From positions 1 through 24,587 of the forward strand of contig JBNJGC010000014.1 in the NCBI GenBank assembly GCA_051747405.1: a stretch of DNA of 24,587 nt, read 5' to 3'. A program made the position numbers and the translations under genes. Positions 1-8,149 of this stretch are shown here, one piece after another (the first letter of the stretch is position 1; each line of letters starts with the position of its first letter). Source of the DNA: JAPHTQ01 sp051747405 (GTDB taxonomy: Bacteria > Pseudomonadota > Gammaproteobacteria > Thiohalomonadales > Thiohalomonadaceae). The notes under the pieces are model-generated. The model was not told the origin of the DNA. It worked only from the letters and a program-made list of their open reading frames with translations, and did no database searches.

Positions 1-1253
1 GCCAGCTGTGCCGCGCCGTAGCACGCCTCCTGCTGTTCGGCGGGGAGCATCGGTACGCCGAGCCGTTGGCCGCGTATTTCGGTCCACGCCGCATTGCGGG
101 CACCACCGCCGTTGCTGCGTACCGAGGTGGGGTAGGGGGCGCCGAGTTCGGCCAGCAGCTCGTAGCCGCGTTTTTCGATCGCGGCGATCCCCTCCAGCAG
201 TGCCTGGAAAAAGTGTGCATCACTTTCTGGACGTGGCGTTAACCGTGGCTGGAGTTGCGGGTCGTTGACGGGGAAGCGCTCGCCGGGGGCGAGCAGGGGG
301 TAGTAGTCGAGGCCGGTGGGGCGGTCGGGGTGTAGTGCCGCGCTCAGCCTGGTCATCTGCTCGTCAGAGAAGTAGTGGCGCAGCACCGCGCCGCCGCTGT
401 TGGAGCCGCCGCCCACCAGCCAGAATGCCCCCAGCGGTTGGCTGTAGACGCCGTATTCGGGGGCGAAGACCGGCTGCTCGGCGATCACCTTGAGTACCAG
501 CGTTGAGCCCAGCGAGGTGACCGCCTCTCCCGGTTTGCCGGCGCCTGAGGCGATGAAGGCGGCGGTGCTGTCGGTGGTGCCGGCGCAGACGAGGGTGTCG
601 CAGCTGAGCCCCCAGCGCCGGGCCAGATCGGGTTGCAGCGGTGCGATGGGACTGCCCGGCTCGAGCACTGTGGGCAGCTGCGCCGTATCGACGCCCAGCT
701 TGCCGAGCCAGGCGGGCCAGCGGTGTTTTTGGGGGTCGTAGCCGAGCTTGAGTACGTTGTTGGCGTCGCTGTAGTCGAAACGACCGCAGAGTCTGCCTGT
801 GAGCCAGTCGGCCTGGGTGTGGACCTGTGCCTGCGGGTTTGCCGTTCGTGCCAGCAGCCAGAGCGCCTTGGCCAGGCCGGAGCCGGTGCCGTGGGCGGCG
901 CACTCCCGAGGGGCGAGTGCGGCAATCTGCGCCGCCTCGGCTTCGGCGCGGTTGTCGTTGTACATCAGGGCGGGAGAGAGGGGCTGACCCGCGCTGTCGC
1001 TCAACAGCACCGTGCCGGAGGTGCCGTCCAGAGCGATCGCCGCCACTGTCTGCGGGGCCACATCACGCAGCAATTCGGGCAGCAGGGTCTCCAGTGCCCG
1101 CCACCACGCGTGCGGATCCTGCTCCACAGCGGCGCCGTGGTGGCGGCTCGCCGGCAGCGCTACCGAAGCCTCCGTCAGTGGTGTGCCACGCTCATCAAGC
1201 ACGACGCCACGGCAGCCGGAGGTTCCAAAATCGATGCCGATGAGGTGTGTCAC
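1..1253 (-). CDS. FGGY-family sugar kinase, D-ribulokinase-like (3' end outside window)
   Basis: This is an ATP-dependent carbohydrate kinase of the FGGY family. About 417 codons are visible. The N-terminal phosphate-binding motif GIDFGTSGCRGVV is at about residues 5-17. It is followed by ALDGTSGTVLL and later a C-terminal motif NGGGARNAAWTEIRG and EACYGAAQLA close to the window edge, so only some ten residues should be missing. The ALDGTSGTVLL signature and the short length resemble the plant and cyanobacterial kinases reported to act on D-ribulose rather than classic XylB of about 480-500 residues; that substrate assignment is inference. I chose a GTG start (complement of 1251-1253) because GAGGAG lies about 12 nt upstream and MTHLIGIDFGTSG is the expected N-terminus. 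No other sugar-catabolism gene is visible beside it. Confidence 0.8.
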   Translation of the reverse strand, partial: MTHLIGIDFGTSGCRGVVLDERGTPLTEASVALPASRHHGAAVEQDPHAWWRALETLLPELLRDVAPQTVAAIALDGTSGTVLLSDSAGQPLSPALMYNDNRAEAEAAQIAALAPRECAAHGTGSGLAKALWLLARTANPQAQVHTQADWLTGRLCGRFDYSDANNVLKLGYDPQKHRWPAWLGKLGVDTAQLPTVLEPGSPIAPLQPDLARRWGLSCDTLVCAGTTDSTAAFIASGAGKPGEAVTSLGSTLVLKVIAEQPVFAPEYGVYSQPLGAFWLVGGGSNSGGAVLRHYFSDEQMTRLSAALHPDRPTGLDYYPLLAPGERFPVNDPQLQPRLTPRPESDAHFFQALLEGIAAIEKRGYELLAELGAPYPTSVRSNGGGARNAAWTEIRGQRLGVPMLPAEQQEACYGAAQL

Positions 1254-1324
1254 GTTGCGCTATGGCTCCTCTTGTTCGCTGGTCTTCCGCCCTTCGCAGC
1301 GGGCGTATGAAGTCATGGTACAGC

Positions 1325-1358
1325 GATGCGCTTCGCTGCGCTCAGCGCATCCTATAGG
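1325..1358. repeat. REP-like palindrome, left copy
   Basis: The palindrome has arms GATGCGC and GCGCATC around a TTCGCTGCGCTCA-type centre and a CCTATAGG edge. A close copy lies in the opposite orientation at 2101-2133, so the two flank the small lipoprotein gene. The sequence resembles the REP elements common between gammaproteobacterial genes. It sits just upstream of the lipoprotein gene and may act as a transcript-end or mRNA-stability hairpin. Confidence 0.6.
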
Positions 1359-1407
1359 TTTGGGGTGTGGGGCGCTATACTTGGGCAAACCCCGTCTTGG
1401 AGGCCTC

Positions 1408-1944
1408 ATGATGCCTAAGATCGTCGCGCTTCTCCCCGTCCTGCTGCTGCTCGTCGCCTGTCAGCAGACTCCGGTACGGGATGAAGACTCTTCCCGCTCC
1501 CGGCTTGAGATCGGCACCACCGTAGTGCTGGAGGAGGCGCTGAGTGTTCCCGCCGGCCATGCGCGGGTCTTTCTCCAGTTTGGCAAGGTGCGTGAAAAGA
1601 CGCGCCTCAAGCGCTATCAGCCTCACTGTAATTTCGAGGTGCGAAGCGTCAGCGACGGGAGTCTGCGTATCGAGCCGGATAGCTTCACCATTACCGAGCG
1701 GTTGGAGGATGAGGTGGAGATCGTCGAGGGCGGTGCGCCGCGCCTGGTCGCCGCCGCCACCCTTGTCGCCACGGCCGACTCGATGCCGCAGCTCAACCGC
1801 TTCGTCCGCTACCGCCTCGACTCAGCGCATCAACCGGAGGTGCTCTACCTCACCTGCCACGGTGGCTTTGACGACCCCTGGGCGGTGCAGTACCCGAGCC
1901 TGACACAGATGCGCGAAGCGCTGGGGGAGTGGGTGAGCTGGTAG
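1408..1944 (+). CDS. Small putative lipoprotein of unknown function
   Basis: The predicted protein is 178 residues with a short lipoprotein signal peptide: MMPK, then a leucine-rich core and the lipobox LVAC, with the lipidated cysteine at residue 18. The mature part is charged and beta-rich in appearance and I recognise no domain. It has two later cysteines, in PHCNF and LTCHG, which could pair if the protein is periplasmic. GGAGG lies 4 nt before the first ATG and 7 nt before the second (1411), so either could be used. The longer open frame upstream runs antisense into the sugar kinase and has no ribosome site, so I reject it. It is a single gene between two inverted REP-like palindromes. 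Function unknown. Confidence 0.7.
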   Translation: MMPKIVALLPVLLLLVACQQTPVRDEDSSRSRLEIGTTVVLEEALSVPAGHARVFLQFGKVREKTRLKRYQPHCNFEVRSVSDGSLRIEPDSFTITERLEDEVEIVEGGAPRLVAAATLVATADSMPQLNRFVRYRLDSAHQPEVLYLTCHGGFDDPWAVQYPSLTQMREALGEWVSW

Positions 1945-2059
1945 ACGACTGGTCGGTGGTACAAAGCCTGGTGTCGACAAGCAGCTTCTCTTTAAAGTTA
2001 ACGCTCATGGTAACTACTCGCCCCTCCCTGCCGTAGCGTTCTATTCCACGGTCATTGTT

Positions 2060-2085
2060 GCGGCGGCCACGGGCCGCCCTATAGG
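2060..2085. repeat. Hairpin repeat, TAGGGCGG family (copy 1)
   Basis: The stem arms GGCGGCC and GGCCGCC are separated by a few bases and followed by CTATAGG. The reverse strand reads TAGGGCGG at the edge, shared with 8341-8363 and 16872-16895. Compared with those copies the stem pairs differ while pairing is kept. Confidence 0.55.
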
Positions 2086-2100
2086 CCTGAAGAGCGATAG

Positions 2101-2133
2101 CCATAGGATGCGCTGAGCCTGCGAAGCGCATCA
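2101..2133. repeat. REP-like palindrome, right copy
   Basis: This is an inverted partner of the palindrome at 1325-1358, with arms GGATGCGC and GCGCATC around GAGCCTGCGAA. It lies downstream of the small lipoprotein gene, giving a head-to-head repeat pair around that gene. Confidence 0.6.
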
Positions 2134-2307
2134 GGTTCGGTCAATGACTACAGCGTGGTAACTCCGTGCAGGAAGAGGCGCCAGGCAGCCGTGCAGAGTA
2201 AAGCCGTTACCTTCGCCAGGCATCGCTATGGCATCGCCGCATGTGCCCCCGGACGGGCAGCCTGGCCTACGAGCTATATGCTTCTCAGTAACCTTCGTGC
2301 CCTTTGC

Positions 2308-3048
2308 TTACTCGCTGCTGCCGAAGTCGTAAAAGAAGGCGTGGTCGCGGTTGCTGAAGGCGATTAGCAGTACATCGCTCTGCTCACCATCGAGCAGTGT
2401 CGCCAGACCGTCGTAGTGGCCGTCATACGCCCCGCAGTTGTCCACCCATACGTTCGCGCGGTAGATGTTGTCCTGGCGCTCTGGGCGGGAGAGGTCGCCG
2501 GCAAAGATGCAGCCGTAGCCGTCCTGGCCGAGGAGCTCTCCGTCGCCATCCACATTGAGGGTGAGGTCGTCCGAGGCGCTCTCGCCACGATAGGACCAGT
2601 ATCCGTCCAGGTATGCCAGCGAGCTGTCGCGGTTGAACTGCTCGACAAAGCCCAGCGCGAGGCGTCCGCCGGCGCCGTCGCCGGTGGTGAGGTTGAGGTG
2701 GAGGCTATGTTGGGTCTCCACCGCGCCGCTCATCTCGACGATGCCCTGATAGTCTCCCGCGGTACCCTCAAGCCAGTATTCATCGGTGCTGGCGGCGATA
2801 TACTCCTCATCGACCCAGTAGCCACCGTCGAAGAGGATCCCCTGCTCGGGGCTGACGACGATGAGCCTGCCCGCATAGCTCAAGGCCATCACATCGGCTC
2901 TGGGGCTACCGTCATCCCAGCTTAGGGTGCCATCCCAGATGCCGGCGGCGGATTCGTGCTCAGGCTCGTCGCTGCTGTTGATCTCGCAGGCCTGGAGCAG
3001 CAACCCCAGGGTGATGAGGAGAATCAGGCGACCCATGCGCTTCATCAT
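2308..3048 (-). CDS. Putative lipoprotein, unknown function, overlapping queF
   Basis: The protein is 246 residues, beginning MMKRMGRL with a hydrophobic core and the lipobox LLQAC (cysteine at residue 21), so it is probably a lipid-anchored envelope protein. The mature part is acidic and rich in Gly, Asp, Tyr and Trp, with repeated short beta-like segments (IWDGTLSW, GYWVDEEY, DGYWSYRG), suggesting a beta-sandwich or barrel fold; I recognise no family. Two cysteines, in YGCIF and DNCGAY, may form a disulfide. The start ATG overlaps the queF stop codon as ATGA, implying translational coupling to queF. No functional link between queuosine reduction and this protein is evident. Confidence 0.75.
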   Translation of the reverse strand: MMKRMGRLILLITLGLLLQACEINSSDEPEHESAAGIWDGTLSWDDGSPRADVMALSYAGRLIVVSPEQGILFDGGYWVDEEYIAASTDEYWLEGTAGDYQGIVEMSGAVETQHSLHLNLTTGDGAGGRLALGFVEQFNRDSSLAYLDGYWSYRGESASDDLTLNVDGDGELLGQDGYGCIFAGDLSRPERQDNIYRANVWVDNCGAYDGHYDGLATLLDGEQSDVLLIAFSNRDHAFFYDFGSSE

Positions 3049-3434
3049 GGCAGGCTCACCGGCTGTGGCGGGGTCCAGTCGGCGGCGCGGTGTTCGGCCA
3101 CCACGGTGGTGTAGATGCCGCCGCGGACGTTGAACTTGCCGGTAACGCGCATGAAACGGGGGTTACAGGCGGCGACGAAGTCGTCCAGCATGGTGTTGGT
3201 CACCTTTTCGTGGAAGGCCCCCTCATCGCGGTAGGACCACATGTACATCTTCAGCGCCTTGAGCTCGATGCACTTCTGATCCGGCACATAGTCGATGGCG
3301 ATGGTGGCGAAGTCCGGCTGACCGGTCTTGGGGCAGAGGCAGGTAAACTCCGGGATGTCGATGTGGATGGTGTAGTCCCGCTCCGGCATCGGGTTGTCGA
3401 AGGTTTCCAGATCCTTACTCGGTTGGCTAGGCAT
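3045..3434 (-). CDS. queF: NADPH-dependent 7-cyano-7-deazaguanine reductase QueF
   Basis: QueF reduces preQ0 to preQ1 with NADPH in queuosine biosynthesis, a cytoplasmic tRNA-modification pathway. With the ATG at 3434 the protein is 129 residues, the length of the short single-domain (unimodular) class. The motif FTCLCPKTGQPDF carries the nucleophilic cysteine (residue 34) and catalytic aspartate (residue 41), seven apart as in Bacillus QueF. The family motif ELKALKMYMWSYR follows and FHEKV is conserved. MPSQPSKDLETF is the usual N-terminus of relatives, so I prefer it to the ATG at 3449; neither has a strong ribosome site. A promoter-like pair lies 36-63 bp upstream. The stop overlaps the next gene's ATG. 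Confidence 0.95.
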   Translation of the reverse strand: MPSQPSKDLETFDNPMPERDYTIHIDIPEFTCLCPKTGQPDFATIAIDYVPDQKCIELKALKMYMWSYRDEGAFHEKVTNTMLDDFVAACNPRFMRVTGKFNVRGGIYTTVVAEHRAADWTPPQPVSLP

Positions 3435-3469
3435 AATATGGTCTTTCATGGTAGTTTTGTCGGCCCGGA

Positions 3470-3497
3470 ATTGTAGCGGAAAAGCGGCGCGAGTCGA
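3470..3497 (-). promoter_or_regulatory. Candidate sigma-70 promoter for queF
   Basis: On the minus strand TCGACT (complement of 3492-3497) is followed after 16 bp by TACAAT (complement of 3470-3475). The -10 matches consensus at five of six positions and the -35 at four of six. Transcription would start near 3463, about 30 nt before the QueF start codon. Confidence 0.45.
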
Positions 3498-3499
3498 AG

Positions 3500-3562
3500 C
3501 GCTCCGGGATAAACAGGGAGGCTCCCGGAGCGGGTTAAAAACCATGATTGATTTATGGTTTT
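3500..3562. promoter_or_regulatory. Two hairpins in the divergent queF/smc intergenic region
   Basis: The first hairpin has perfect 10-bp arms CGCTCCGGGA (3500-3509) and TCCCGGAGCG (3523-3532). The second has perfect 8-bp arms AAAACCAT (3538-3545) and ATGGTTTT (3555-3562) around a 9-nt loop. They sit between the queF promoter and smc, where operators or an insulating structure would be expected. No protein can be named as a binder from sequence alone. Confidence 0.45.
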
Positions 3563-3617
3563 GCCCTCCTGTCTCTCCATACCCCGTTAAACTTGAAGAA
3601 GTGAAAATACAAACACG

Positions 3618-6600
3618 ATGCGTCTGAGCAAGATCAAACTCGCCGGTTTCAAGTCTTTCGTCGACCCGACCACGCTGCCCCTGCCCACCAACCTGACCGG
3701 TATCGTCGGCCCCAACGGCTGCGGCAAGTCCAACACGATCGATGCGGTGCGCTGGGTGATGGGGGAGAGCTCCGCCAAGCACCTGCGCGGCGACTCCATG
3801 ACCGACGTCATCTTCAACGGCTCCAACTCGCGCAAGCCGGTGGGGCAGGCCTCCATCGAACTCACCTTCGACAACACCGACGGCACCCTGGGCGGGCAGT
3901 ACGCCAACTACAATGAGATCTCCATCAAGCGCACCGTCACCCGCGAGGGGCAGTCCATCTACCACCTCAACGGCACCCGCTGCCGCCGCCGCGACATCAC
4001 CGACATCTTTCTCGGCACCGGCCTGGGGCCGCGCTCCTACGCCATCATCGAGCAGGGCACCATCTCGCGCATCATCGAGGCCAAGCCCGAGGAGCTGCGG
4101 GTCTTCCTCGAGGAGGCCGCCGGGATCTCCAAGTACAAAGAGCGCCGCCGCGAGACCGAAAACCGCATCCGCCACACCCGCGACAACCTGGATCGCCTCA
4201 ACGACCTGCGCGACGAGCTGGAGAAGCAGCTCTCCCACCTGCAGCGCCAGGCCACCACCGCCGAGCGCTACAAAGAGCTCAAGCAGGAGGAGCGCAGTCT
4301 AAAGGGGCAGCTCCAGGCGCTGCGCTGGCGTGAGCTCAACAGTGAGACGCACAAGCGCGAGCAGCTGATCCATGAGCAGGACACCGCCTACGAGGCGCAG
4401 ATAGCCCGCCAGCGCAACGCCGAGGCGAACATCGAGAGTCGCCGCGAGGCCCACGTCGAGGCCAGCGAGCACTTCAATACCATCCAGAGTGAGTACTACG
4501 GCATCGGCGCCGATATCGCCCGGATGGAGCAGACCATCCAGCACGAGCGGGAGAAGTTCTCCCAGCAGAAACAGGACCTGGAGCAGCTCGAGCGCAGCTG
4601 GAACGAGGCCCAGAGCCACCAGGACACCGACACCCGCCGTATCGACGAACTGCAAACCGCCCTGGTGGAGTTGGAGCCGCAACAGCGGCGGGCCAAGGAG
4701 GCCGAGGAGATCTCCGCCGCCGCCCTGGCCGAGGCGGAACAGTCGATGCAAGAGTGGCAGGCCACCTGGGAGCAGTTCAACCAGGAGGCCAACGCACCCT
4801 CCCAGACCGCCCAGGTGGAGAAGGCGCGCATTCAACACCTGGAGCGCCAGATCGATCAGCTGGGCAGCCGCCTGCAGCGCATCGACGAGGAGCAGTCCAA
4901 CCTCTCCGGCGGTAACCTCGAGGAGGAGCTGGAGATCCTGCGCGAGCAGCTGGCCGAAGGCGAGTTGCGCAGCGCCGGTTACGAGGAGCGCCTGAGCGGT
5001 TGCCTGGACCAGATCAGCCAGCAGCGTGAACAGAACCACAACGACAGCCAGCAGCTGGACGAGCTGCGCACCCAACTACAGAGCGCCCGCGGTCGACACG
5101 CATCGCTTGAGGCCCTGCAGCAGGCCGCGCTGGGTAAACGTCAGGGGGCGGTCAGCGAGTGGCTGGAGAGGCAGGGGATGGCCGAGGCGCCCCGCCTAGC
5201 TCAGGGTATCGAGGTGGCCGAGGGCTGGGAGCGGGCCGTCGAGACCGTGCTGGGGGATAACCTGGAGGCGGTCTGCATCGACGGCATGGATCCGGTGCTC
5301 GGTGCCCTGGGCAGCCTCGAACACGGCAGCCTGACCCTGTTCGACACCGCCAACCGCGCCGCCGCCAGCGGCACGGGGGAGAGCCTGCTCGCTAAGGTAC
5401 ATGCCGAGTGGCCCCTGGATTCGCTCCTGGCCGGTGTCTATCTGGCCGAAGACCTGCAGGCGGCGTTGGCGATGCGCAGCCAGTTGGCCGCCCACGAGTC
5501 GGTGATCACCCGCGACGGGGTTTGGCTCGGCAGCGGCTGGTTGCGCGTCGCCCGCGATGCCGATGAACGCGCCGGTGTGCTCCACCGCGAGCAGGAGCTC
5601 AAAGAGCTGGCCGAGACCATCGCCAGCCTCGAACAGCAGGTCGAGCAGCTACAGGGACAGATGGAGCAGGGCCGTCAGCGCCAGAAGGAGCTGGAGGAGG
5701 AGCGTGAGGCCATCCAGGCGGACCTCAACGAGGCCAACCGCCGTCACACCGAGCAGAAATCCCAGCTCAGTGCCAAGCAGGCGCGCCAGGAGCAGATCGC
5801 CAACCGTCGCGAGCGCCTCGCCGCCGAGGCCGAGGAGATCCGCCAGCAGCAGCTTGAGGCGGAGCAGCAGATGGAGAGCGCCCGCGCGACCCTGCATACC
5901 GCCCTGGAGCAGATGGAGGAGCTGGCACAGCAGCGCGAGGAGCTGAGCGCCCGGCGCGAGGTGCTACGCGACACCCTGGAACAGGCCCGCCTGCAGGCGC
6001 GCCAAGACCGTGATGCCGCGCAGGAGCTGACCGTCAAGCTGCAGACCGTGCGCACCGAACTGGACAGCACCAAGCAGGGGCTGGAGCGGATGAACCAGCA
6101 GCTGGCCCAGCTGGCGGAGCGGCGTGAAGAGCTTCGGCTCGCCCTGGCCGAGGGCGACGAGCCGATTCAGCTCAAGGTCGCAGAGATGGAGGAGCTGCTG
6201 GAGAAGCGCATGGAGGTGGAGCAGCGGCTCAACGAGGCACGCCGCCAGGTGGGCGATATCGAACACGCCATGCGCGAGCTGGAGAACGAACGCCACAAGG
6301 CCGAACAGGAGGCGCAGACTATCCGCAACGGTCTGGAGCAGCAGCGGATGGCCTGGCAGGAGCTCAAGGTGCGCCGCCAGACACTGCAGGAGCGGGTCGT
6401 GGAGGCCGGTTTCGAGATCGACAAACTGCTCCAGGAGCTGCCCGAGCAGGCCGATCTCTCCCAGTGGGAGAGCCAGCTTGAAACCGTCACCCAGCGCATT
6501 CAGCGCCTCGGTCCCATCAACCTGGCCGCCATCGACGAGTATGAGCAGCAGTCCGAGCGCAAGAGGTACCTCGATGCGCAGAACGACGACCTGCTCGAAT

Positions 6601-7121
6601 CGCTGGAGACGCTGGAGAACGCCATCCGCAAGATCGACCGCGAGACCCGCACCCGCTTCAAAGAGACCTTCGACCGGGTCAACAAGGGGCTGCAGGAGAA
6701 GTTCCCGCGGCTATTCGGCGGCGGCCACGCCTACCTGGAGCTGACCGGCGACGACCTGCTCGACACCGGCGTCACCGTCATGGCCCGCCCACCGGGCAAG
6801 CGTAACAGCACCATCCACCTGCTCTCGGGCGGAGAGAAGGCGCTCACCGCGGTGGCGCTGGTCTTCTCCATCTTCGAGCTCAACCCCTCGCCGTTCTGCA
6901 TGCTCGACGAGGTGGACGCCCCGCTGGACGAGGCCAACGTCGGCCGCTTCTGCAAGCTGGTCAAAGAGATGTCGGAGCAGGTGCAGTTCATCTTCATCAC
7001 CCACAACAAGGCGACCATGGAGTTGGCGACTACCCTTACCGGTGTGACCATGCACGAGCCGGGTGTCTCGCGGATCGTGGCAGTGGATGTGGACGAAGCG
7101 GTTGAATTGGCCGCGATCTGA
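3618..7121 (+). CDS. smc: Chromosome segregation ATPase SMC
   Basis: Smc is the ATPase of the bacterial condensin Smc-ScpA-ScpB, which organises and segregates the chromosome. The protein has 1167 residues, normal for the family. The Walker A motif GPNGCGKSN is at residues 31-39. A long Gln/Glu-rich coiled coil is interrupted by a hinge at about residues 500-650 containing the conserved VLGDNLEAVC stretch. After the second coil come the signature LLSGGEKALT (residues 1068-1077), Walker B FCMLDEVDAPLD (about 1093-1104) and the ITHNK switch. Its partners scpA and scpB are encoded in the same window at 17000-18343. It is followed 13 nt later by zipA and then ligA, a conserved gammaproteobacterial order. 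The ribosome site is weak. Confidence 0.98.
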   Translation: MRLSKIKLAGFKSFVDPTTLPLPTNLTGIVGPNGCGKSNTIDAVRWVMGESSAKHLRGDSMTDVIFNGSNSRKPVGQASIELTFDNTDGTLGGQYANYNEISIKRTVTREGQSIYHLNGTRCRRRDITDIFLGTGLGPRSYAIIEQGTISRIIEAKPEELRVFLEEAAGISKYKERRRETENRIRHTRDNLDRLNDLRDELEKQLSHLQRQATTAERYKELKQEERSLKGQLQALRWRELNSETHKREQLIHEQDTAYEAQIARQRNAEANIESRREAHVEASEHFNTIQSEYYGIGADIARMEQTIQHEREKFSQQKQDLEQLERSWNEAQSHQDTDTRRIDELQTALVELEPQQRRAKEAEEISAAALAEAEQSMQEWQATWEQFNQEANAPSQTAQVEKARIQHLERQIDQLGSRLQRIDEEQSNLSGGNLEEELEILREQLAEGELRSAGYEERLSGCLDQISQQREQNHNDSQQLDELRTQLQSARGRHASLEALQQAALGKRQGAVSEWLERQGMAEAPRLAQGIEVAEGWERAVETVLGDNLEAVCIDGMDPVLGALGSLEHGSLTLFDTANRAAASGTGESLLAKVHAEWPLDSLLAGVYLAEDLQAALAMRSQLAAHESVITRDGVWLGSGWLRVARDADERAGVLHREQELKELAETIASLEQQVEQLQGQMEQGRQRQKELEEEREAIQADLNEANRRHTEQKSQLSAKQARQEQIANRRERLAAEAEEIRQQQLEAEQQMESARATLHTALEQMEELAQQREELSARREVLRDTLEQARLQARQDRDAAQELTVKLQTVRTELDSTKQGLERMNQQLAQLAERREELRLALAEGDEPIQLKVAEMEELLEKRMEVEQRLNEARRQVGDIEHAMRELENERHKAEQEAQTIRNGLEQQRMAWQELKVRRQTLQERVVEAGFEIDKLLQELPEQADLSQWESQLETVTQRIQRLGPINLAAIDEYEQQSERKRYLDAQNDDLLESLETLENAIRKIDRETRTRFKETFDRVNKGLQEKFPRLFGGGHAYLELTGDDLLDTGVTVMARPPGKRNSTIHLLSGGEKALTAVALVFSIFELNPSPFCMLDEVDAPLDEANVGRFCKLVKEMSEQVQFIFITHNKATMELATTLTGVTMHEPGVSRIVAVDVDEAVELAAI

Positions 7122-7134
7122 CGGAGAGCCGAAG

Positions 7135-8149
7135 GTGGACGAACTGCGAATCATACTTATCGCCCTGGGCGTACTGCTGGTGGTCGGCATCTATCTGGCC
7201 GATCGCATGCGGCGTCGCCGTGCCGCACGTCCGCCGCGCGATTGGCACGAGATCGACCAGGTCAACGAGGCGGCCATCTCCGAGCTGGATCACCTGCGCA
7301 CCGAGGAGGAGGCAGTCAACCCCGACGAGTGGGTCGGCCAGGCCTTTACCGCCCGGCGCGACGATACCCTCGACGAGTATCAGTTGGATGAGCTCAAGGG
7401 GTTGGGCGATGAGGATAGCGATTCGCCCGCTGCCACGCGCGAACCGTCCCCCGGCGACACCGCCGAGCCCGCTCCGGCGGAGGATGTGATCGTGCTGACC
7501 CTGCTGGCGCCAAAGAACAAGAAACTGCGCGGCCCGCTGCTGCTCAAAGCGCTGCAGGAGTGCGGCCTGCGCCACGGCGATATGGATATCTTCCACTACC
7601 ATGTAGAGGGGCGCGATACGCCGCTGTTCAGCGTCGCCAACGTGCTTGAGCCGGGGCGCTTCATCCTCAGCGAGATGGCACAGCTGGAGACGCCGGGCGT
7701 GGCCCTTTTCATGCAGCTTCCCGCCGTAATCCCCGGCACAGNNNNNNNNNNNNNNNNNNNNNNNNNNNNNNNNNNNNNNNNNNNNNNNNNNNNNNNNNNN
7801 NNNNNNNNNNNNNNNNNNNNNNNNNNNNNNNNNNNNNNNNNTGCTTGAGCCGGGGCGCTTCATCCTCAGCGAGATGGCACAGCTGGAGACGCCGGGCGTG
7901 GCCCTTTTCATGCAGCTTCCCGCCGTAATCCCCGGCACAGAGGCATTGCAGCTGATGCTGGAGAAGGCGCAGCAACTGGCCGAGCAGCTGGGCGCCGAGC
8001 TGTGCGACGGTCAGCGCCAGCCGCTGGACGAGGAGGCTGTGACGGCGCTGGAAAAGCGCGCGGCAGTTTTCACGAAAGCTAATGACTCGCAGCCAAAAAA
8101 AATTAACCGCAAAGGCGCAGAGGCGCGAAGCTCTGCGCGGTTGAGTTGA
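7135..8149 (+). CDS. zipA: Cell division protein ZipA (interrupted by assembly gap)
   Basis: ZipA tethers FtsZ to the inner membrane at the division ring. The GTG start has GGAGAG six bases upstream, 13 nt after smc. Residues 5-21 form the N-terminal membrane anchor (IILIALGVLLVVGIYLA), followed by basic RMRRRRAARPPR, an acidic Pro/Glu linker, and the FtsZ-binding domain beginning near DVIVLTLLAP, with GDMDIFHYH, LFSVANVLEPG and ALFMQLPAV as in E. coli ZipA. A 100-N gap at 7742-7841 is flanked by an exact 99-bp duplication. Collapsing one copy plus the gap (199 bp) restores one open frame of 271 residues. As printed, the gene is out of frame across the gap. The last 14 or so codons lie in an inverted-repeat element. 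Confidence 0.93.
7643..7940. repeat. 99-bp exact duplication around a 100-N gap (assembly artefact)
   Basis: Positions 7643-7741 and 7842-7940 are identical over 99 bp, with exactly 100 Ns between. Removing 199 bp rejoins the zipA frame. The same 99-bp overlap occurs at the second gap, which points to contig ends sharing an assembly overlap that scaffolding did not merge, rather than a biological tandem duplication. Confidence 0.9.

Larger units (their letters stand above)
1945..2307. other. Intergenic region with two palindromic repeats, no gene seen
   Basis: This 363-bp stretch separates two convergent lipoprotein genes. It contains a copy of the TAGGGCGG-edged hairpin family (2060-2085) and the right REP-like palindrome (2101-2133). 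Short open frames on both strands have no plausible ribosome site or recognisable protein. No U-tract terminator was found despite the convergent layout, so the palindromes are the only visible candidates for ending either transcript. Confidence 0.5.

Noticed and set aside
1376..1381. TATACT as a -10 box for the small lipoprotein
   Set aside because: No -35-like hexamer at workable spacing; too weak to list as a promoter.
1850..2131. 93-residue minus-strand frame across the lipoprotein end and spacer
   Set aside because: Begins in a REP palindrome, overlaps the lipoprotein gene, and shows no domain or ribosome site.
2155..2367. 70-residue plus-strand frame in the spacer
   Set aside because: Overlaps the 3' end of the minus-strand lipoprotein gene and has no recognisable features.
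4299..5075. 258-residue minus-strand open frame inside smc
   Set aside because: It mirrors the Gln/Glu-rich coiled coil as Leu-rich sequence, a typical GC-bias shadow. The smc frame is unambiguous.
7643..7940. Genuine tandem duplication within zipA
   Set aside because: Exact identity, exact 100-N spacing, the same 99-bp length at another gap, and frame restoration on collapse all favour an assembly overlap.
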